A DNA stretch of 64,000 nt from Huiozyma naganishii CBS 8797 (taxonomy: Eukaryota; Ascomycota; Saccharomycetes; Saccharomycetales; Saccharomycetaceae). Within the stretch, counting starts at the first letter, position 1. Every line of letters begins with the position of its first letter. Location of the stretch: contig NC_035922.1 in the NCBI RefSeq assembly GCF_000348985.1, positions 385,604 through 449,603 on the forward strand, read 5' to 3'. Of the stretch, positions 1 to 8,415 are shown in pieces. Below the pieces are notes generated by a model. It was not told the DNA's origin. It worked only from the letters and a program-made list of their open reading frames with translations, and did not search any database. Both the position numbers and the translations under genes were made by a program.

Positions 1-598
1 AGTAGTAGCAGTAGTCGCAGTGTGCAGTGCAATGCGTAAGATGGTCTGTGTATATGTGTTAGTTGAGGACAATCGAGAATCCCCTTCTCTCCCCCGCGGG
101 GGAAGCACGCGACCGCAGAAATTGCGGGGGAGGGGGGGGGACCCCGAGGGTTCGAACCGCCGCCAGCTCATGTCACTACACACGGCATCCCGCGGAACCA
201 CCCCACATCACCGGCATTCCGCGGAACAGCAGCACACCCGGCCCACATCACCCGCGACGAAGCCCGCAGGCGCCGGAACCGCCCGCCGGCGATAAGCACC
301 CACACACCGGAGATAAGCACTGCACCCCGATTTCCAAACCCGCTCTGCGGCGCCGTCTGCGCCGCACACACAATTCCAGAACCACAACGCGGAATTACTC
401 ATCAAGAAGCGCGGGAAACAGGCGAAGAACGCAAGAGAGGCAGGGAAGAAGCACACAGAGGGGTGTGAGTGTGTGCAGCCATCGAGTACTTATACCGCAC
501 ACGGGCAGGGTCTGTCCTGGGGGTGGACTGAAGGAGAGGGAGGGAGAGAGGGTTGGGTTACACACACAGTCGGTGGACCAGACATACATACACATAGG
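1..598. other. GC-rich upstream region of ISU1, no gene recognised
   Basis: No reading frame here starts with ATG and resembles a known protein; the long open frames come from high GC content. Visible features are C and G homopolymers near 90-140 and an imperfect direct repeat (GGCAT[C/T]CCGCGGAAC) near 184 and 213. A copy of the core TGCACCC lies at 321-327. The stretch presumably holds the ISU1 promoter and 5' leader. Confidence 0.5.
321..327 (+). promoter_or_regulatory. Possible Aft1/Aft2 iron-responsive site upstream of ISU1
   Basis: The core TGCACCC lies about 270 bp upstream of the ISU1 start. Aft1/2 recognise this core and are known to act on iron-sulfur assembly genes. It is a single seven-base match in GC-rich DNA, so chance is a real possibility. 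Confidence 0.25.
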
Positions 599-1093
599 AT
601 GAACGGTTTGATAAGGACAGTGTTTGGTGTGCGCGGTGCTGCTGCGGGTGCTGCTCGCGGTGCCGCGTTGCTCAGGCCCGTGCGGGCCGTTAGACTCTAC
701 CATCCAAAAGTGATAGAACACTACACGAACCCGCGGAACGTAGGGTCCATGGATAAGAAACTGACAAATGTGGGGACTGGGATCGTCGGGGCGCCCGCGT
801 GTGGTGATGTGATCAAGTTACAAATCAAAGTCGATGACCGCACGGGGATCATAGAGGACGTGAAGTTCAAGACCTTCGGGTGTGGCTCCGCGATCGCCTC
901 GTCGAGTTACATGACGGAACTCGTGCAGGGGATGTCCCTGGACGACGCAGCCAAGATCAAGAACACACAGATCGCCAGAGAGCTGTCCCTGCCTCCAGTG
1001 AAGTTGCACTGCTCGATGCTCGCGGAGGACGCAATAAAGGCCGCCATACGGGACTACAAGACAAAGAGAACCACCACAACTGTCCTCCGCTAG
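599..1093 (+). CDS. ISU1: Mitochondrial iron-sulfur cluster scaffold protein Isu1/Isu2
   Basis: A 164-residue member of the IscU family, on which [2Fe-2S] clusters are built in the mitochondrial matrix before Ssq1/Jac1-assisted transfer. The three cluster cysteines are visible at about residues 68 (APACGD), 95 (FGCGSA) and 138 (LHCSML), and the Ssq1-binding LPPVK motif is at 131-135. The first 30 or so residues are Arg/Ala-rich with no acidic residues, as expected of a matrix presequence. The ATG at 599 is chosen because upstream codons in frame encode nothing IscU-like and lack another ATG. S. cerevisiae has two copies, ISU1 and ISU2; the + orientation here matches ISU1 in the chromosome XVI order, but the sequence alone does not decide between them. 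Confidence 0.95.
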   Translation: MNGLIRTVFGVRGAAAGAARGAALLRPVRAVRLYHPKVIEHYTNPRNVGSMDKKLTNVGTGIVGAPACGDVIKLQIKVDDRTGIIEDVKFKTFGCGSAIASSSYMTELVQGMSLDDAAKIKNTQIARELSLPPVKLHCSMLAEDAIKAAIRDYKTKRTTTTVLR

Positions 1094-1201
1094 ACAACCC
1101 CCCCCCCCCCCCACCCGCACATATACATACTCATATAACGTCTCTGCATACATATCGCACTCTAAATTCAGTTCACTTCAGGTTATAACAGTGTTCAAAA
1201 G

Positions 1202-1247
1202 TGAAAATTTTTTATGTATTCGTTGGTGTCAACTGCTAGTGATGAGC
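1202..1247 (+). promoter_or_regulatory. RRPE plus PAC-like elements upstream of RPB8
   Basis: TGAAAATTTTTT at 1202-1213 fits the RRPE element and GTGATGAGC at 1239-1247 is close to the PAC element (GCGATGAGMT). Both lie within 85 bp of the RPB8 start. In yeasts this pair marks genes of ribosome biogenesis and of RNA polymerases I and III, which suits a subunit shared by all three polymerases. Confidence 0.55.
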
Positions 1248-1284
1248 ACTGTAAACACCCCCAACGCTCCCCCCCGCCCCCACC

Positions 1285-1725
1285 ATGTCCAACGCGCTCT
1301 TCGATGACATATTCTCCGTGAACGAGGTGGACCCGGCGCGGTACAACAAGGTGTGCAGGATAGAGGCGCAGTCAACCACACAGGAACAGTGCAAATTGAC
1401 GTTGGATCTAAACACGGAATTGTTCCCAGTGTCCGTGAACGAACAACTCACAGTGACACTCGCCTCGTCGCTGTCCCTTGACGCCCAGGGGACCGCGGGG
1501 GACACCGCCTCAAGGAGCTGGAGACCCCCACAGCAGGGGGACAGGTCCCTGGCGGACGACTACGACTACGTCATGTACGGCACAGCGTACAGGTTCGAAG
1601 AGGTCAGCAAGGAACTCATCGCCGTGTACTACTCCTTCGGCGGGCTTCTACTCAGACTAGAGGGCAACTACAGACACTTGAACAGCTTGAAACAGGAAAA
1701 CGCATACTTGCTCATCCGTCGTTGA
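1285..1725 (+). CDS. RPB8: Shared RNA polymerase I, II and III subunit Rpb8 (ABC14.5)
   Basis: A 146-residue protein, the usual length for Rpb8, an OB-fold-like subunit common to the three nuclear RNA polymerases. The N-terminus [10 protein letters not shown], the internal [24 protein letters not shown] block and the C-terminal ENAYLLIRR are all nearly invariant in yeasts. The reading frame is clean from end to end. It converges on DSC3 with only about 57 bp between stop codons, as in S. cerevisiae (YOR224C-YOR223W). Confidence 0.97.
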   Translation: MSNALFDDIFSVNEVDPARYNKVCRIEAQSTTQEQCKLTLDLNTELFPVSVNEQLTVTLASSLSLDAQGTAGDTASRSWRPPQQGDRSLADDYDYVMYGTAYRFEEVSKELIAVYYSFGGLLLRLEGNYRHLNSLKQENAYLLIRR

Positions 1726-1782
1726 TCAAATCACCCACATACACACGCCTATATATATATATACTAACCCATATCCAGGGCC

Positions 1783-2541
1783 CTAGAACCCTCTCATCAC
1801 CCAGAACACAAAATTGATCAGTACGCCCGCGACGATCGACATGTGCTGCCGCTTGTTGAACAGCCCGTCAAAACGGAGCAGTATCAGGCTGAACACGCCA
1901 AGACCAAACCCAACACTGATCCCAGTGAGAAGGTCCCAGTTGTGTCGCCAGTTGCTCGCGGGGATCGCGTTGAACCGGTCGTCGTCCGCAACCGCGTCGT
2001 TCTCCATCCACTGCTCCTCCAACCGTCGCAACTCTTCAGCCCTCGTGCCACCCCCAGTGGTCTCCGTCTCGATCACGTCGCCGTACGTCGCACGGAACTG
2101 CGACCGCAACAACTCCACCTCCTCATCGCTGAACCCGAGCCCGCGCAGCCGGTCAAACCCAATCGCACCCATCTCGCCGCCCACCTGCGCACTCCCATCT
2201 TGTAACGCGGCCTCCTCTGCGGCATCCCGCAGTTGCAACTCCGTAGCATCGCGCACAACCTCCGTCCCAACAACACAGTGCACGTAGTAACAATCGGTAC
2301 CCCCCTCCGTCACAAACTCACGCCACTCCCTCGCCAGCTGCGCAGAGGCAAGCCCGCCACCGCCACGCACAAACCGTAACGTCCGACCACCGCACTGCAG
2401 GGGCCGCTCAGCACGTACCCGTGCACGTAACCACGGCACGCTCAACTGGTCACTGCGGGGACGATCCCCGCCGTCTACTGTCAACGGGGGGACCGGAATC
2501 GTCGGCAAAGACCACCACAAGCGCCCTCCGCACACCAGCAT
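1783..2541 (-). CDS. DSC3: Dsc E3 ubiquitin ligase complex subunit Dsc3
   Basis: About 252 residues. Identity rests on position between RPB8 and MCT1 (as YOR223W) and on architecture: an N-terminal ubiquitin-like part, an acidic/charged middle (residues about 90-190), and two hydrophobic segments near the C-terminus around DLLTGISVGFGLGVFSLILL and SIVAGVLINFVFWVM. Dsc3 is a membrane subunit of the Golgi/endosomal Dsc ubiquitin ligase (with Tul1), which targets membrane proteins for degradation. The ATG at 2541 is the first in frame. Coding DNA is very GC-rich, unlike the genes from 9.8 to 20 kb. Confidence 0.85.
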   Translation of the reverse strand: MLVCGGRLWWSLPTIPVPPLTVDGGDRPRSDQLSVPWLRARVRAERPLQCGGRTLRFVRGGGGLASAQLAREWREFVTEGGTDCYYVHCVVGTEVVRDATELQLRDAAEEAALQDGSAQVGGEMGAIGFDRLRGLGFSDEEVELLRSQFRATYGDVIETETTGGGTRAEELRRLEEQWMENDAVADDDRFNAIPASNWRHNWDLLTGISVGFGLGVFSLILLRFDGLFNKRQHMSIVAGVLINFVFWVMRGF

Positions 2542-2682
2542 CACCCAACAACGGCTCACGACCGCTCATCCTCGCCTCAACACCGCCCACCCCCATCAAC
2601 CATCAACAAACCCCTCCTCATCACCATCGAAACCCTCTCTTCTTCTTCTTCGAGAAAATTTCTTCAACTTTTTTTTTTTCGG

Positions 2683-2690
2683 TATAAAAG
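2683..2690 (+). promoter_or_regulatory. TATA box for the snR35 candidate
   Basis: TATAAAAG follows a T-rich tract and stands about 100 bp upstream of the inferred 5' end of the snoRNA. That is within the normal TATA-to-start distance of RNA polymerase II snoRNA genes in yeast. It is also about 560 bp from the MCT1 start, too far to be that gene's core promoter. Confidence 0.5.
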
Positions 2691-2784
2691 GAAGAAGAAT
2701 CTCATCGTCGTCGTCCTCTTCTTCCTTCGTTCCTCTTCTTCTTCCCTCAATTCAAGATCAGTATCTTTATTTAATCGTGCGGAT

Positions 2785-3013
2785 TAATATAACATCCAGG
2801 ACTTTAAAAACCGTGTTGCTTGCTCCGTTTTACTGCGGATCCATAAGCGTCAAGTCCATCGGAGAGATAAACGTATTCGGGACAGCGTGGTGGGGCGTGT
2901 GAATCTGGCCGCTGGCATTGCTCGTGGCCCGTTTCCCACCCCCCCACGCCATTCCTTATATAGTGTTCATCTTAGTGCCCTTTTGTGCCATTCAGTGTTC
3001 TGTTTCAACAGTG
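2785..3013 (+). ncRNA. SNR35: Probable H/ACA snoRNA snR35 (guide for 18S U1191)
   Basis: The 5' domain has the geometry of an H/ACA guide. CCGTGTT (2811-2817) and GTCAAGT (2849-2855) directly flank an apical stem closed by GCTT/AAGC with inner TCCG/CGGA. Together they can pair with the 18S sequence on both sides of the hypermodified uridine 1191 (AUUUGAC-U-C-AACACGG), 14 pairs including one G-U. An H box AGATAA (2865-2870) lies 16 nt after the pocket, the required spacing. In S. cerevisiae SNR35 lies next to DSC3, as here. One caveat: GGACTT/AAGTCC could form an alternative lower stem. The 3' hairpin is GC-rich (GGCGTG 2894-2899 with CACGCC 2945-2950). The 3' end is unsure: an ACA stands at 3008-3010 and an AUA variant near 2958. 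The outer ends are estimates. Confidence 0.7.
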
Positions 3014-3252
3014 TGTGCAAGGGCCGGAAGAACTCACAAACCAACCAACCCCGTTCTTACAGGATGTAGCGTCATGTAGATCCACGTATATAGTTGTTTG
3101 CCAATGGGCATCGCATCTTGTTCGTAGTGCGCAGAATCGCTGTTTAAACACCGCGTTCCGTTATAAACTTGGGACCGTTTTCCGGATCGTTATCAAAGGA
3201 GGGACGACCCACACAAGCACAGGACAGCACCGCAACGAACACCACCACACTG

Positions 3253-4302
3253 ATGAAGCTGCTGACTTTCCCGGGACAGGGCACGCCGATCTCGGTGCCC
3301 GTGTTCAAAGCACTGCTCAGAAACAAGGCCAAGGAGTTCGACCGCATCGTCGCGGACAACGGGCCCAAGACAAGAGAACTGATAGACTTCGTCGTCCGCA
3401 ACCAGGCGTCCCCCGGGTCCATCGCCGTCTGCTCAAACCTGTTCTACCAACTGTACAGCATACTGAACAGTAGGACCCGTGGTGGGGCTCTGAGGGATCA
3501 CAAATCACCGTACCTGCTGTTGGGACACTCACTCGGGGAACTCACATGTCTCAGTGTGAACGGGTTGTTCACGCTGAAGGATCTGTTCGACATCGCTAAC
3601 TACAGGAACGAGCTGATGGTGAAGTACACGGAGAAGTACCTTATCGCGCACAAGATGAACCACTCGACGAAATTCGAGATGTGGGCTCTGTCTTCCCCCA
3701 GGGCAACCAACTTGCCCCTCCAGATCAACCACGTTACTACACTCCCTCAGTGCCACGGCGCGCACAGTCTCGATACGCAAACGTCAACTCGGTCAAACAA
3801 TGTGTCGTCTCAGGGCGTCATCGAGGACCTAGAGAAACTGCGAATAGAGTGCCAGAGCAGGTTCCCAGCACTCCGTATCACGGAACTCACTAACCCGAAC
3901 AACGTAGCGTTCCACAACAGTACAGTGCTGCGACCCATCCAGGAACCTCTCTACGATTACATATGGGACGTCCTCAAACTTAACCACCAGAACACGACGA
4001 CTCAACTACAGTACCCCATAGTCAGCAACCTCGACGGACGTCTCTCGCACCTCGTGCACCACGCCATCGAGAGGTTCGTCCGTTGTAGCTCCACCACGGT
4101 CCAGTTCACATACTGCTACGATACGATAAACCAACTCTCCGGGCAGATCGACGGTGGTGCCGTGTGCATGGGACCAGGGAACGTCATCTACAACCTCATC
4201 AGACGCAATTGCAACATAGACGCTCACGAGTACTCCACCCTTGCAACGGTGGACCAGTACCAGAACACGATCGCAGAGGGCGGCGCATCGACCCAGGGCT
4301 AA
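3253..4302 (+). CDS. MCT1: Mitochondrial malonyl-CoA:ACP transferase Mct1
   Basis: A 349-residue FabD-type acyltransferase that loads malonyl groups onto the mitochondrial acyl carrier protein for type II fatty acid synthesis, which feeds lipoic acid production (compare LIP5 at 38342). The start MKLLTFPGQG is the conserved family N-terminus, so the ATG at 3253 is used. The nucleophile motif GHSLGEL is at about residues 92-98, and the tail LRITELTNPN..FHNSTVLRP is typical. A stretch near 3773-3815 is out of frame: the conserved NSVKQCVV segment is encoded in the next frame, so one-base slips flank it. As read, about 40 residues of the middle are scrambled. Neighbours DSC3 and RCN2 match YOR221C synteny. 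Confidence 0.92.
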   Translation: MKLLTFPGQGTPISVPVFKALLRNKAKEFDRIVADNGPKTRELIDFVVRNQASPGSIAVCSNLFYQLYSILNSRTRGGALRDHKSPYLLLGHSLGELTCLSVNGLFTLKDLFDIANYRNELMVKYTEKYLIAHKMNHSTKFEMWALSSPRATNLPLQINHVTTLPQCHGAHSLDTQTSTRSNNVSSQGVIEDLEKLRIECQSRFPALRITELTNPNNVAFHNSTVLRPIQEPLYDYIWDVLKLNHQNTTTQLQYPIVSNLDGRLSHLVHHAIERFVRCSSTTVQFTYCYDTINQLSGQIDGGAVCMGPGNVIYNLIRRNCNIDAHEYSTLATVDQYQNTIAEGGASTQG

Positions 4303-4314
4303 CAAACACACACA

Positions 4315-4334
4315 TTCTCTCTCTCTCTCTCTCT
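4315..4334. repeat. CT dinucleotide microsatellite
   Basis: About ten tandem CT units follow the MCT1 stop codon, preceded by a short CA-rich run. This is simple-sequence DNA in the 3' untranslated region. Confidence 0.8.
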
Positions 4335-4337
4335 GCA

Positions 4338-4345
4338 TGTACATA
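4338..4345 (+). promoter_or_regulatory. Puf3-like site in the MCT1 3' UTR
   Basis: TGTACATA matches the Puf3 consensus UGUANAUA and lies 36 nt after the MCT1 stop codon. Puf3 binds mRNAs of nuclear-encoded mitochondrial proteins, and Mct1 is one. Confidence 0.45.
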
Positions 4346-4390
4346 CCTAATATACCCATTACACACACACTTGCACTTGCACCACCCGTG

Positions 4391-5166
4391 CTATGGGAAC
4401 GCCGGGTTGATGGTAATGCTCGGGGAGCGCAGAGGTGCGTCCGTGTCCTGCACCGTCGCATTCTGTTGCGCATTGCTCGTGTCTAGAGTGAGCCGGTCCC
4501 TCGGCTGCGTCTGCGTCTGCGTCTGCTCCTGCGTCTCCGTCCCAGGGATTCAGTTGGTGTCAACGACTCACGACTGTCCCCAGCCTTCCCGGGCCGCGGT
4601 TCCTGGTAGTAATGCGGTTCTTCGTCCCTGTTGAACTTCAGCAGTGTCGGGGACTCCACAGACGACCTGTCGGGGGACAGCGAGGGAGACCCAGCGGACA
4701 ACGACGACATCTGCACCCCCGTCCGCTTCGGGTTTGTGTCCAGTGAGAGAATCGGCGGCCTCCCCTGTTGAGCGGGATCATTCGATGCTAGAGCAGCAGT
4801 AGCAGCAGCGGCAGCAGCATCCTCGGATGTGCGGCTCCCGTCACGATCATCAAACGACCGGGATCGGGACGCGAGTAGGGACTCGGTCATGAACAGCTTG
4901 ATCGGACCAGGCACCAACTCGTCCGCATGCGCCCTTAAATAGTCGTACACTTCCCGCGTCGCACTCTCATCAGCGAGAATGATCACGACCCGGTTCAAAA
5001 ACGGCAGCGGCGTAAAGTACTCGACCTTCGCCCTCAACTGCGGGAAAACATCCTCGAACAGCCGGCTCTCCAGCCTCTTGGGCATGCCCTCGCTGAACAG
5101 CGTTTTGGGGACGGAAGTGATAAGAATCTGAGTCTTTTGCGACGACGAGGATACACTAGAGGACAT
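4391..5166 (-). CDS. RCN2: Regulator of calcineurin Rcn2, with a probable frameshift near its C-terminus
   Basis: Calcipressin-family protein that binds and modulates calcineurin. The N-terminal part (residues about 10-90) looks like the RRM-type fold, and the family motif SLSAGSPSLSPDRSSVESP with HYYQEPRPG follows. As read, the frame ends at 4483 in an Arg/Ser run. If one base is missing in the G run near 4538-4543, the frame continues for about 48 residues as a Gln/Thr-rich tail ending SPSITINPAFP at 4391. That tail contains PSITIN, a fit to the PxIxIT calcineurin-docking motif, and gives about 258 residues, near the S. cerevisiae length. I therefore give 4391 as the likely true end. The start is the first ATG at 5166. 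STE13, next in S. cerevisiae, is absent. Confidence 0.85.
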
Positions 5167-5605
5167 GATCAACGTGGAGACTAGTACTGTGTTCAAACTA
5201 TCTTATTATCTAAACGCAACAAACCTCAAGCAACAGACTGTAACCACCTTGTCTGTTAATGTGTTAAACTCCAAGTGCTACTGCCTCCTTCTCCTTCTTT
5301 AAACAAAAATATTGTCGAGTAACAAGAAATATCGAAGAACTCGTACGACAAACGGCGCAAGAACTTCAACAGAATCGGATACCCACACACCGCAACGTCT
5401 GTATATATACAAGTACGTGGCGTGTATTGGATCATTCTCTACAGGGTTTTGCTGCTGCGCCTTGCATCGTGAGGCAGCATCGTGCATTGTTAGTGAGGGG
5501 GCCCTCTAAGCCCTGTTTAAAATGGTATGTATGTATTCTGCGCGGGTCGCTTACTCAGACACGCAATGGTAACTCTATATAAAGAGGCTTTCACAACTCA
5601 AGAAA
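5167..5605. other. Intergenic region between RCN2 and RFC1
   Basis: About 440 bp upstream of RCN2 and downstream of RFC1. In S. cerevisiae STE13 lies here; I see no remnant of it and no convincing open frame. Confidence 0.6.
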
Positions 5606-8173
5606 TCACTTGGTCTTCCTCCTCTTGGGAGCACTAGTGCCCGCTTTGCCGGCGGCGGTCTTCCTCTTTGTGGGCCGCGCCTTCTGCTTGATCAGCTTAT
5701 CCTTCTTCAGATCCTGTTCCTGATCTTTGTCCTCGTCCTCTTCAGCAGGCGTCGCCGCTGTGTCTGCATCCACGATGTCCTCAAAATCTGGGGCGCTCGC
5801 AGCACCGGCACCACTGCCTATGCTCATACCGGTCTTGTAGATCGCCACGGGATGCGTCATACTGTTGTACTTTCTCGTAAATCCGCTCTTCACAGCAGTT
5901 GGGATCTTCTTGATGACGACATCCGTCCGGTCAGGACCAATCATGAACTCCATCACCGTATCCCAGTCCTCCTTCGTCAAATAGTAAGAATCCATAAAGT
6001 CAATTACAGTAGGGACACCCTCCGAACCACTCTTCAACAACGGCATGAGAAGCCTGTTCTTCAACAGTGACATGTAAGACAAACGCAGAGCTGTCTTGTC
6101 CGCGGATGTGCTCAACCGTGTGTGGTACTGCAACTCTTGTAACAACCGGTAGTATTTTCCCATCTTGGAGTTCTGGCCCAACCAACTCGTGAAGTTGATC
6201 CGACCAGACATGTGGCCTGCCACCATAGATGCTGGGCGCACAGACGACATTACCGCATGTAGCGGTAGCAACGACCATAATTGCTCCGTGCTGCGGATCT
6301 TCCTCTCCACCAAATCACCTTGCGATATGCTGTCTGCCGCATTGGCGACCGCCATCAACGGTGTTACACCGGGGGGTAAATTGCCAGGATTGCAATGGAT
6401 GTAGTTCTCCTGGATCATCAACGGCGTAAAATCGAAATCATCAAAATACAACGCTATCTTATCGTTAAGCGTGAAAGAACTGGAACCCAGCTCAGTGTAG
6501 ATACGGCCATCCAGCATCTTATGCGTGATGTCGAAGGGTTTTAGGGCAACGTTTTTTTCCCAGGATTTGGTGATCTCGTTGATATTACCGTGGCCGATCT
6601 TCTTCGTGGTCTTGGAAATCGTGGACAGCAGGTTTATAATTTGTCTGATGTCACCCCTGGTCGACTGCACGAGCTTGTCGATAATCGTCGGGTCTAATTG
6701 GAATCCCTCCCTTACAGCGATTGTCATCAATCTCGCCCTTATACTGTTAGCATCGGGTCTCCTAAACTGGATATCCAGACACGTCCTATCGAATGGCCTC
6801 ATCTTCGGCAGGTTACGCTCGTTACAGATCAAAATCATAGGCGTGTCAGTCTTTCTACAGTATTGGGCCAGTTGACCAACACCACCTCTATCACCACCAC
6901 TCATACCATCCACCTCGTCCATAATAACAACAAATTTCTTACCATTGATGTCTTCATAATTGTCCTTCTGCTTGAAATAGCCCACCACAGACATGTTACC
7001 TAGGGCATTCTTCACCCCTGCATTCAAAAGAGACTTGGAACGTACATCAGAAGCATTCTTTTCGAGGATATCGTAGCCCAACTCCTCACACAGTAAATGA
7101 GCCGCTGTGGTTTTACCAATACCAGGTGGACCAGAAAGCATTGCCGTTCGGAAGATACCAGATCCATCGCGGCCCGGATTTTTGAACCCGTTACGTTTAC
7201 TTGCTTCCCAGTTCTGTAACCAGTTTCTTAACTTCGTGACGGGGCCCTTGTTACCGCAAATTTGGGAAAGGTTTGTGGGCGCGTATCTCACGGTCCACAG
7301 TTTGTCCTCTTCTCTCACTTCGGGACGGACCTCCAACTCAGAACTGCCCTCTAATTTAACGCGTTGTCTTTTCTTTTCATCCTCAGCCTTCACCAACAAC
7401 TCAACGTCTCGTCTCGTCTGTGCTTCCTCATCATCCAATTTCTTTCGAGCTTTCGCTGCAGCATCACCATCACCACCGGAAGCGGGCATCCGAGCAACCA
7501 ATTCTTTGAACCCATTCTCGTCAATGGCTTTGATTTTCAGTTTCTTGATCTTTTCCAGTTTCTTCGGACCAGCATCGTCACCGAGGATCACCACAGATGT
7601 CTTCCCCGAAATCGATTTCGTGACGCGGGCCCCATACCTCTTCGCTAGACTCTCCGCTGCATCNNNNNNNNNNNNNNNNNNGAAATCTTCCGGTATCCCA
7701 TCCGCACCTCTAGCATCAGCACCGCTAGCACCGCCTCTGCTGAAATCAAATTTAGCACCCTCCTTGACATGGACAGCATCCAAATCCAAGGACGGGATTC
7801 TAGCTAGCACATCCTGAGCAGTTACCCCACTACTCGATGCACTTGCTGCTGGTACGAGCGAAGGAGGACTCTGTTTTGCAGGCTTGATGGGTTGCTTAGG
7901 GATCGAAGTAGCAGTTGGTGGTTTCCTCTGAACTTTATGTGCTGCCTTAGGCAATGGGGAGTCTAACAGAACTGTCTCCCTCTTTGCGCGCTTCTTATCT
8001 GATCCCAATTCTAACAGCGATGCATCTTCATCATCGTCATCGTCGTCCAAATCAATGACATCATGCACCTTTGCCGAGGGAGCTGGTTTTGTCTCCGGAC
8101 GCAACTCTGGCGCGCTTCTCTTCGAGCCCCCCAATTTTTTCCCTCCTCCAAAGAAGTCTGTGATATCCACCAT
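5606..8173 (-). CDS. RFC1: Replication factor C large subunit Rfc1
   Basis: The large subunit of the clamp loader that opens PCNA at primer-template junctions. Visible in order: a PCNA-binding-like N-terminus (MVDITDFFGGGKK), a basic linker, a BRCT domain (about residues 165-225, with KRYGARVTKSISGKTSVVILGD), an AAA+ module with Walker A GPPGIGKTT and Walker B VVIMDEVDGM, the Rfc1 C-terminal collar, and a lysine-rich tail. The 18-base N run at 7664-7681 falls at the start of the BRCT domain. The reading frame is kept across it, but the first conserved BRCT strands are missing, so the true gap is longer than 18 bases. Length as read is 855 residues, near the S. cerevisiae 861. Confidence 0.96.
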   Translation of the reverse strand: MVDITDFFGGGKKLGGSKRSAPELRPETKPAPSAKVHDVIDLDDDDDDEDASLLELGSDKKRAKRETVLLDSPLPKAAHKVQRKPPTATSIPKQPIKPAKQSPPSLVPAASASSSGVTAQDVLARIPSLDLDAVHVKEGAKFDFSRGGASGADARGADGIPEDFXXXXXXDAAESLAKRYGARVTKSISGKTSVVILGDDAGPKKLEKIKKLKIKAIDENGFKELVARMPASGGDGDAAAKARKKLDDEEAQTRRDVELLVKAEDEKKRQRVKLEGSSELEVRPEVREEDKLWTVRYAPTNLSQICGNKGPVTKLRNWLQNWEASKRNGFKNPGRDGSGIFRTAMLSGPPGIGKTTAAHLLCEELGYDILEKNASDVRSKSLLNAGVKNALGNMSVVGYFKQKDNYEDINGKKFVVIMDEVDGMSGGDRGGVGQLAQYCRKTDTPMILICNERNLPKMRPFDRTCLDIQFRRPDANSIRARLMTIAVREGFQLDPTIIDKLVQSTRGDIRQIINLLSTISKTTKKIGHGNINEITKSWEKNVALKPFDITHKMLDGRIYTELGSSSFTLNDKIALYFDDFDFTPLMIQENYIHCNPGNLPPGVTPLMAVANAADSISQGDLVERKIRSTEQLWSLLPLHAVMSSVRPASMVAGHMSGRINFTSWLGQNSKMGKYYRLLQELQYHTRLSTSADKTALRLSYMSLLKNRLLMPLLKSGSEGVPTVIDFMDSYYLTKEDWDTVMEFMIGPDRTDVVIKKIPTAVKSGFTRKYNSMTHPVAIYKTGMSIGSGAGAASAPDFEDIVDADTAATPAEEDEDKDQEQDLKKDKLIKQKARPTKRKTAAGKAGTSAPKRRKTK
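7664..7681. other. Assembly gap (18 N) inside RFC1
   Basis: A run of N within the BRCT-coding part of RFC1. Comparison with the conserved BRCT start suggests that more than a dozen residues are missing, so the N count is a placeholder and not a measured length. Confidence 0.95.
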
Positions 8174-8415
8174 ACCGTGAATGAAGCTAGCGACACGCGT
8201 TGATCTACGTTTTTACTGAACTGCTCATCGTATCTTGGAAGCCTAAACGTTTGACATCAAAAGACTGAAAAAAAATATACAAAAGATAAATACGTTTCAA
8301 TACGTTAATAAAACTCAACCAAATCGGTGTAAAACGCGTGTTTGCTGGAGATTGCGTGTGGTTTGGTCCGGTTTCTGTTCTTTTGCGCAATTGAGGTGTA
8401 CCTTTGAGGAGAGAA

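Noticed and set aside
130..175. GGTTCGAACC resembling a tRNA T-arm
   Set aside because: The bases around it cannot form a T stem, and no matching anticodon arm or acceptor stem was found on either strand.
63..602. Long open frame over the ISU1 upstream region and its antisense shadows
   Set aside because: No ATG start, composition follows GC bias, and it runs into the ISU1 leader in another frame.
1760..1766. TACTAAC between RPB8 and DSC3
   Set aside because: It lies in a 57-bp convergent spacer with no donor or coding exon; coincidence in a TA repeat.
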